Below, piece after piece: positions 60,943 through 64,000 of a DNA stretch of 64,000 bases. Position numbers and translations under genes: made by a program. Every line of letters begins with the position of its first letter. Position 1 is the stretch's first letter. This DNA comes from Marinobacter psychrophilus. GTDB taxonomy: Bacteria > Pseudomonadota > Gammaproteobacteria > Pseudomonadales > Oleiphilaceae. The DNA lies in assembly GCF_001043175.1 (NCBI RefSeq), contig NZ_CP011494.1, positions 620,001-684,000 of the forward strand, written 5' to 3'. The notes under the pieces are model-generated. The model was not told the DNA's origin. It worked only from the letters and a program-made list of their open reading frames with translations, and did not search any database.

Positions 60943-63270
60943 ATGAAAAATACCGATAAGACCCGCAAGCCCGGTCGCAAAAAACCGGCTCCCCGTAAAC
61001 AACCTGCCGCCGCACAGTCCCGCCGCAAGGGTTTCTGGCGTATATTAATGCGTCTGGCGCTGCTTGGCCTATTCTTTTTGGCGGGCTGGATGGTGTATCT
61101 GGATGCGCAGGTCACATCACGTTTTGAGGGTCGCCGCTTCGAGGTGCCATCGCGGGTTTACGCCCGGCCGCTGGAACTTTACGTCGGTGCTCCTGTAAGT
61201 GCCGCTGCTTTAGAGCAGGAGTTGGCACTGGCGGGCTTCCACAAAGGCGATGGTTCACGCTCGGGCAGCTATCAGCGCAGCGGCGGACGCTTTCTGATCA
61301 GCAGTCGCGGCTTTAATTTTCCAGATGGCAAAGAGCCGCGGCGGCACTTGGCTCTGAGTATAGCGAGTGACCAAGTTCAGAACTTACAGGTTGTTAAAGG
61401 CCCGGATAGCGCGATTGTGCGTCTGGAACCGGCGCAAATTGGTGGTATTTATCCGGCGCATAAAGAAGACCGAATTTTAGTACAGCTGAGTAGATTGCCA
61501 GAGTTGCTGCCGGCTGCGCTGATGGCGGTGGAAGACCGCCGGTTTTATGACCACATCGGTATTGCGCCGCTGTCGATTGCCCGCGCCATGCTGGCGAACG
61601 TTCGTGCAGGCGGTATTGTTCAGGGTGGAAGTACGCTCACGCAGCAGCTGGTGAAAAACTTTTTTCTGACCCGCGAGCAAACCCTGCTGCGCAAGGGTAA
61701 CGAGGCTTTGATGTCGATTCTGCTGGAACTGCACTACAGCAAGAGCGACATTCTTGAGACCTATCTTAACGAGGTGTATCTAGGCCAGGCGGGTGCACGC
61801 AGCATTAACGGTTTCGGTCTGGCCAGCCAGTTTTATTTTGCCGAGGCACTAGAGGATTTACTGCCCCACCAATTAGCGCTATTGATTGGTATGGTTAAGG
61901 GGCCCAGTTACTACAACCCTCGCCGCCATCCGCAACGTGCCACGGCAAGGCGTAACCTGGTGCTGGACCAAATGCAGCAGATGGGCCTGTTGGGTGAAGC
62001 CGACGCGCAGCGTGCCCGGTCTTTGCCTTTGGGCGTGAGTGACAAATCGTCTTTTTCACAGAATCGCTATCCGGCTTATATCGACCTGGTTCGCCGCCAC
62101 CTGGCACGGGATTACAAAGAAGAGGATTTACGCAGCGAAGGCCTGCGAGTTTTTACAACCTTTAACCCCGCTATGCAGGTGGCTGCTGAGAAGGCGGTAA
62201 CGGAAACCCTGGCACGCTTGGGCGATAAAGCGCTGGAGTCGGCGTTAGTAGTGACAGCGAAAGACAGCGGCGAAGTGCTGGCTCTGGTCGGCGGGCGTGA
62301 CCCTCGTTACGCCGGTTTTAATCGAGCACTGGATGCCAGCCGCCAGATTGGTTCATTGGTGAAGCCCTTTGTGTACCTGGCCGCGCTGTCACAGCCGCAG
62401 CGTTACACGCTGATTACTCCGTTGCAGGACACACGCTTCACCCTGAAATTCGAGAATGGCACGGTATGGCAGCCAAAAAACTACGACGGTCTGGAACGGG
62501 GCGAAGTACCCTTGCATCAGGCGTTGTCTAAATCCTATAACCTGCCGGTGGTTCGGGTGGGTCTGGACATTGGGTTGGCCGAGGTGAAATCCACGCTGCA
62601 GGCGTTTGGCACCGACTCGGCTATTTCTGACTATCCGTCTATGTTGTTGGGCGCCGTAGCGATGACGCCGGTGAATGTGGCGCAGATATACCAGGGCCTG
62701 GCGACGTCAGGGTTTAACACCCCCCTACGCACCATTCGAGAAGTGACCGACGCGGGCGGCGAACCGCTTAGTCGCTACAGTTTGCAGGTGAACCAGGTGG
62801 CCGACCCGGCCGCAGTGCATCTGCTGCAGTACGCCATGCAGGAAACCATGCAGGAGGGCACGGGCCGCTCGGCCTATAACACTGTACCTCGCGCTTTGGC
62901 GTTGGCTGGTAAAACAGGCACCACCGATGACGGTCGCGATGCCTGGTTCGCCGGCTTTAGCGGCGACTTGCTGGCGGTCGTCTGGGTAGGACGAGACGAC
63001 AACGGCGCTACCCCGTTAACAGGGGCCAGTGGAGCCTTGCCGGTGTGGTCGAAGTTCATGGCTCAGGTGCCGCAAAACAGTTTCACGCCGGTGTTACCCG
63101 ACGGCGTGCAATACCATTGGGTCAATGCACAACAGCAGGCGTTAACCGATGAACAATGCGAGAATGCGCGACTAATGCCGTTTATCATCGGCAGCGAGCC
63201 AAAGCAGACAATCACCTGTGCTGGCGCTCTGCCACAAAAAATCCGTGGTTGGTTTGAAGGATTGTTTTAA
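60943..63270 (+). CDS. mrcB: Penicillin-binding protein 1B (transglycosylase/transpeptidase)
   Basis: Class A PBP, 775 residues. Short basic cytoplasmic tail with a KPGRKKPAPRKQ stretch, one membrane helix (LMRLALLGLFFLAGWMVYL), UB2H domain (about 60-150), glycosyltransferase domain with catalytic EDRRFYDHIGI and GGSTLTQQLVKNFFL, and transpeptidase domain with SLVK (active Ser), SYN and KTGTT. A TATACT -10 box ends only six bases before the ATG, and no Shine-Dalgarno is visible; initiation may be leaderless or use an upstream promoter. Followed by an overlapping lipoprotein gene. Confidence 0.96.
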   Translation: MKNTDKTRKPGRKKPAPRKQPAAAQSRRKGFWRILMRLALLGLFFLAGWMVYLDAQVTSRFEGRRFEVPSRVYARPLELYVGAPVSAAALEQELALAGFHKGDGSRSGSYQRSGGRFLISSRGFNFPDGKEPRRHLALSIASDQVQNLQVVKGPDSAIVRLEPAQIGGIYPAHKEDRILVQLSRLPELLPAALMAVEDRRFYDHIGIAPLSIARAMLANVRAGGIVQGGSTLTQQLVKNFFLTREQTLLRKGNEALMSILLELHYSKSDILETYLNEVYLGQAGARSINGFGLASQFYFAEALEDLLPHQLALLIGMVKGPSYYNPRRHPQRATARRNLVLDQMQQMGLLGEADAQRARSLPLGVSDKSSFSQNRYPAYIDLVRRHLARDYKEEDLRSEGLRVFTTFNPAMQVAAEKAVTETLARLGDKALESALVVTAKDSGEVLALVGGRDPRYAGFNRALDASRQIGSLVKPFVYLAALSQPQRYTLITPLQDTRFTLKFENGTVWQPKNYDGLERGEVPLHQALSKSYNLPVVRVGLDIGLAEVKSTLQAFGTDSAISDYPSMLLGAVAMTPVNVAQIYQGLATSGFNTPLRTIREVTDAGGEPLSRYSLQVNQVADPAAVHLLQYAMQETMQEGTGRSAYNTVPRALALAGKTGTTDDGRDAWFAGFSGDLLAVVWVGRDDNGATPLTGASGALPVWSKFMAQVPQNSFTPVLPDGVQYHWVNAQQQALTDEQCENARLMPFIIGSEPKQTITCAGALPQKIRGWFEGLF

Positions 63271-63854
63271 TGATCAGAGTGCAAATGAGAACGCGGGTGT
63301 TTCGTAGCGTAGTTGTTGGTGCCGTTTTGTTACTGGCGGGCTGTGCCAGCGGACCCGGTGGTGGTATTTACGTGCCTGTCGGAGAGCGTTCGCAGGCGCC
63401 TAAACCGCCACTGACCGGCGGCACCGCCAAACCAGCCGATGAACCGCAGGTATGGCGCAAAAGCGAACAGCCGCTTGAACAGAAATCACAACAGCAAACA
63501 GTCGTGCCCGGGTACCGCGAAGCTGGTGACCAGATGCCTGCTGCGGCAGTGGGCCTGGTAAAAGAGGCCGATACCTTGATGGCACAGAGTAATGGGGCGG
63601 CGGCGATTATCAGGCTGGAACGGGCGCAGCGCATTGCACCGCGGTCTGCGGCGGTGTATTTCAAACTGTCCGAAGCTTACGTGATGACCGGCCAGCTTGG
63701 CAGTGCTGAACAGTTTAGCCTTAAGGGGCTGTCGCTGGCGGGGCGTGATGAGCGCCTGCAGCGCTCAGGTTGGTTACTGTTGGCCGATATTCGCAGAGCT
63801 CGGGGCAATGTGGCCGGTGCGCAGCAGGCCGAAAGCCGCGCCGCTAGCCTGTAA
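63270..63854 (+). CDS. TPR-containing lipoprotein
   Basis: 194 residues. Signal peptide with lipobox LLAGC (Cys about residue 25), then a Pro/Gln-rich linker, and TPR-like helices at the C-terminus (KEADTLMAQSNGAAAIIRLERAQRIAP; AAVYFKLSEAYVMTGQLGSAEQ). Its ATG shares the last A of the mrcB stop, so it is probably coupled. By location it may be a partner of PBP1B (a LpoB-like role), but sequence similarity to LpoB is not evident. An Ala follows Asp-free positions after Cys (CASG), favouring outer-membrane sorting. Confidence 0.83.
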   Translation: MIRVQMRTRVFRSVVVGAVLLLAGCASGPGGGIYVPVGERSQAPKPPLTGGTAKPADEPQVWRKSEQPLEQKSQQQTVVPGYREAGDQMPAAAVGLVKEADTLMAQSNGAAAIIRLERAQRIAPRSAAVYFKLSEAYVMTGQLGSAEQFSLKGLSLAGRDERLQRSGWLLLADIRRARGNVAGAQQAESRAASL

Positions 63855-63889
63855 GTCAGGCAAAACGGTAGATCGAGAAAAGCGGATAG

Positions 63890-63925
63890 AAAAAAAGGCC
63901 ACTACTTTTAGCAGTGGCCTTTTTG
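63890..63925. terminator. Bidirectional terminator between the lipoprotein gene and hemL
   Basis: AAAAAGGCCACT pairs with AGTGGCCTTTTT around a CTTTTAG-centred loop. T tracts on both strands; serves the two convergent genes. Confidence 0.9.
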
Positions 63926-63950
63926 CTTGGGGCAACGTCGTCACAACATT

Positions 63951-64000
63951 TTAAAGCGTTGCAAATACCTTGCGTGCCGCGTTCAGAGTGAACTCAATGT
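63951..64000 (-). CDS. hemL: Glutamate-1-semialdehyde aminotransferase, C-terminal end only
   Basis: The last 15 codons and a TAA stop: IEFTLNAARKVFATL. This matches the usual HemL C-terminus (E. coli ends in a similar AARRVFAKL). It is too short for certainty; the position opposite the mrcB-lipoprotein pair, with a terminator between, fits a convergent gene that continues past the window edge. Confidence 0.6.
   Translation of the reverse strand, partial: IEFTLNAARKVFATL

Overview
The window looks like chromosome from a gammaproteobacterium of the Marinobacter / Pseudomonas kind. Blocks of genes follow the order I know from Pseudomonas (metX-metW ... yggT-proC-yggS-pilT-pilU; pyrE-crc-rph-yicC ... 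gmk-rpoZ-spoT-ridA; oxyR-recG; rpoD-dnaG-rpsU-tsaD; panBC-folK-pcnB-cbrB-cbrA-gluQ-dksA-sfsA). Sequence style and gene content favour Marinobacter or a close relative; this is inference from memory, without a database search. There is no prophage, insertion sequence, CRISPR array or rRNA. Almost all of it is core chromosome at high coding density.

Layout. 0-3.2 kb: 5' end of glnK under a sigma-54 promoter with an NtrC-type site, then ubiK, comM, trmB. 3.3-8 kb: leftward membrane protein, then the coupled metX-metW-DUF4426-rdgB-hemW set. 8-12.5 kb: dynamin-like GTPase, yggT, proC, yggS. 12.6-14.8 kb: twitching ATPases pilT and pilU. 15-21.7 kb: FadL-type porin, an orphan protein, polA, DUF2782, a phasin-like protein, a DUF4124 protein. 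21.7-25.1 kb: pyrE, crc, rph, yicC. 25.2-28.6 kb: a small accessory block (two Fe(II)/2-oxoglutarate oxygenases flanking a photolyase and a 49-residue DUF2256 zinc protein) between yicC and gmk. 28.8-38.4 kb: gmk, rpoZ, spoT, ridA, oxyR, recG, an HDOD protein. 38.5-45.7 kb: tRNA-Ile2(CAU), rpoD-dnaG-rpsU, tsaD, plsY, folB, folK. 45.7-51 kb: pgi, panC, panB, a second folK, pcnB. 51-57.8 kb: the carbon-catabolite control locus cbrX-cbrA-cbrB with a downstream small RNA, then gluQ and dksA. 58-64 kb: sfsA, a pentapeptide protein, a kinase/ATPase fusion, mrcB, a TPR lipoprotein and the 3' end of hemL.

The most notable content is an apparently complete CbrAB-CrcZ-Crc circuit. A 700-bp gap between cbrB and pcnB carries four TGTTACC boxes, a textbook -24/-12 promoter, about 385 nt of transcript rich in AANAANAA motifs, and a rho-independent terminator. 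This is the architecture of the Pseudomonas Hfq/Crc-sequestering RNA CrcZ. The Crc homologue, an ExoIII fold with lost catalytic residues, sits 29 kb away beside pyrE. The small upstream gene cbrX is also present and overlaps the cbrA start. Other points of interest are an OxyR that keeps Cys199 but lacks the resolving Cys208, a sigma-32-like promoter in front of rpoD, a short dispersed repeat shared by the polA and mrcB flanks, and a REP-like palindrome.
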